Positions 14,243 through 14,270 of a stretch of 14,270 bases of DNA are shown here, in pieces; the stretch's first letter is position 1; every line of letters begins with the position of its first letter. The stretch is from JANMMJ01 sp964543235 (lineage in GTDB: Bacteria > Pseudomonadota > Alphaproteobacteria > Rhizobiales > Aestuariivirgaceae). The stretch is taken from NCBI GenBank assembly GCA_964543235.1, contig CAZIXE010000086.1, positions 1 through 14,270 of the forward strand. Direction: 5' to 3'. Under the pieces are notes generated by a model, which did not search any database, was not told where the DNA came from, and saw only the letters and a list, made by a program, of their open reading frames with translations. Made by a program: the position numbers and the translations under genes.

Positions 14243-14270
14243 TCATTGATTTCGGACTCTGACTGGCGGT

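Noticed and set aside
1..14270. CRISPR arrays, tRNA or rRNA genes, insertion sequences, defence systems
   Set aside because: No regular spaced repeats, no cloverleaf or ribosomal sequence, and no transposase or terminal repeats were seen. The window is a copper module plus a largely standard Tad pilus cluster.

Overview
The window is GC-rich, and its gene content and gene order point to an alphaproteobacterium. The main evidence is a cpa-type Tad pilus cluster in the order flp-cpaA-cpaB-cpaC-cpaD-cpaE-cpaF-tadB-tadC. The order or genus cannot be settled from this sequence alone.

Layout. (1) About 50-2895 holds a copper-resistance pair. A copper-exporting P1B-type ATPase (copA, minus strand) is divergent from a CueR-type MerR regulator (plus strand). 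Between them lies a textbook CueR-controlled promoter with a perfect 7-7-7 dyad and a 19-bp spacer. (2) About 2900-4240 holds a minus-strand two-gene unit encoding small TadE/TadG-like pseudopilins, closed by a putative intrinsic terminator. (3) 4273-4774 holds a minus-strand orphan gene for a secreted protein that resembles only the N-terminal domain of the CpaC secretin, with its own strong terminator. (4) 4775-5212 is a 438-bp divergent regulatory region with an AT-rich core. (5) 5213-14013 is the Tad cluster on the plus strand: a 54-aa Flp pilin (too short for many gene finders) followed by a near-perfect terminator, then prepilin peptidase CpaA, CpaB, secretin CpaC, lipoprotein CpaD, CpaE, secretion ATPase CpaF, and the inner-membrane platform proteins TadB and TadC. 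(6) 13988-14242 on the minus strand is the 3' remnant of a MarR-like regulator with no usable start.

How the genes work together. Flp prepilin and the TadE/G-like proteins are presumably trimmed by CpaA. CpaF hydrolyses ATP to drive assembly through TadB/TadC. CpaE is expected to position the machine. CpaB, CpaC and CpaD form the periplasmic and outer-membrane passage. The terminator between flp and cpaA would let the pilin be made in excess of the machinery. CtrA-like half-sites lie in the cpaA and cpaB leaders.

I do not see a new system here. The points most worth a second look are the orphan secretin-N-domain gene, the Gly/Ser/Asp repeat tail on CpaD, the possible CtrA sites, and the apparent lack of tadD directly after tadC.
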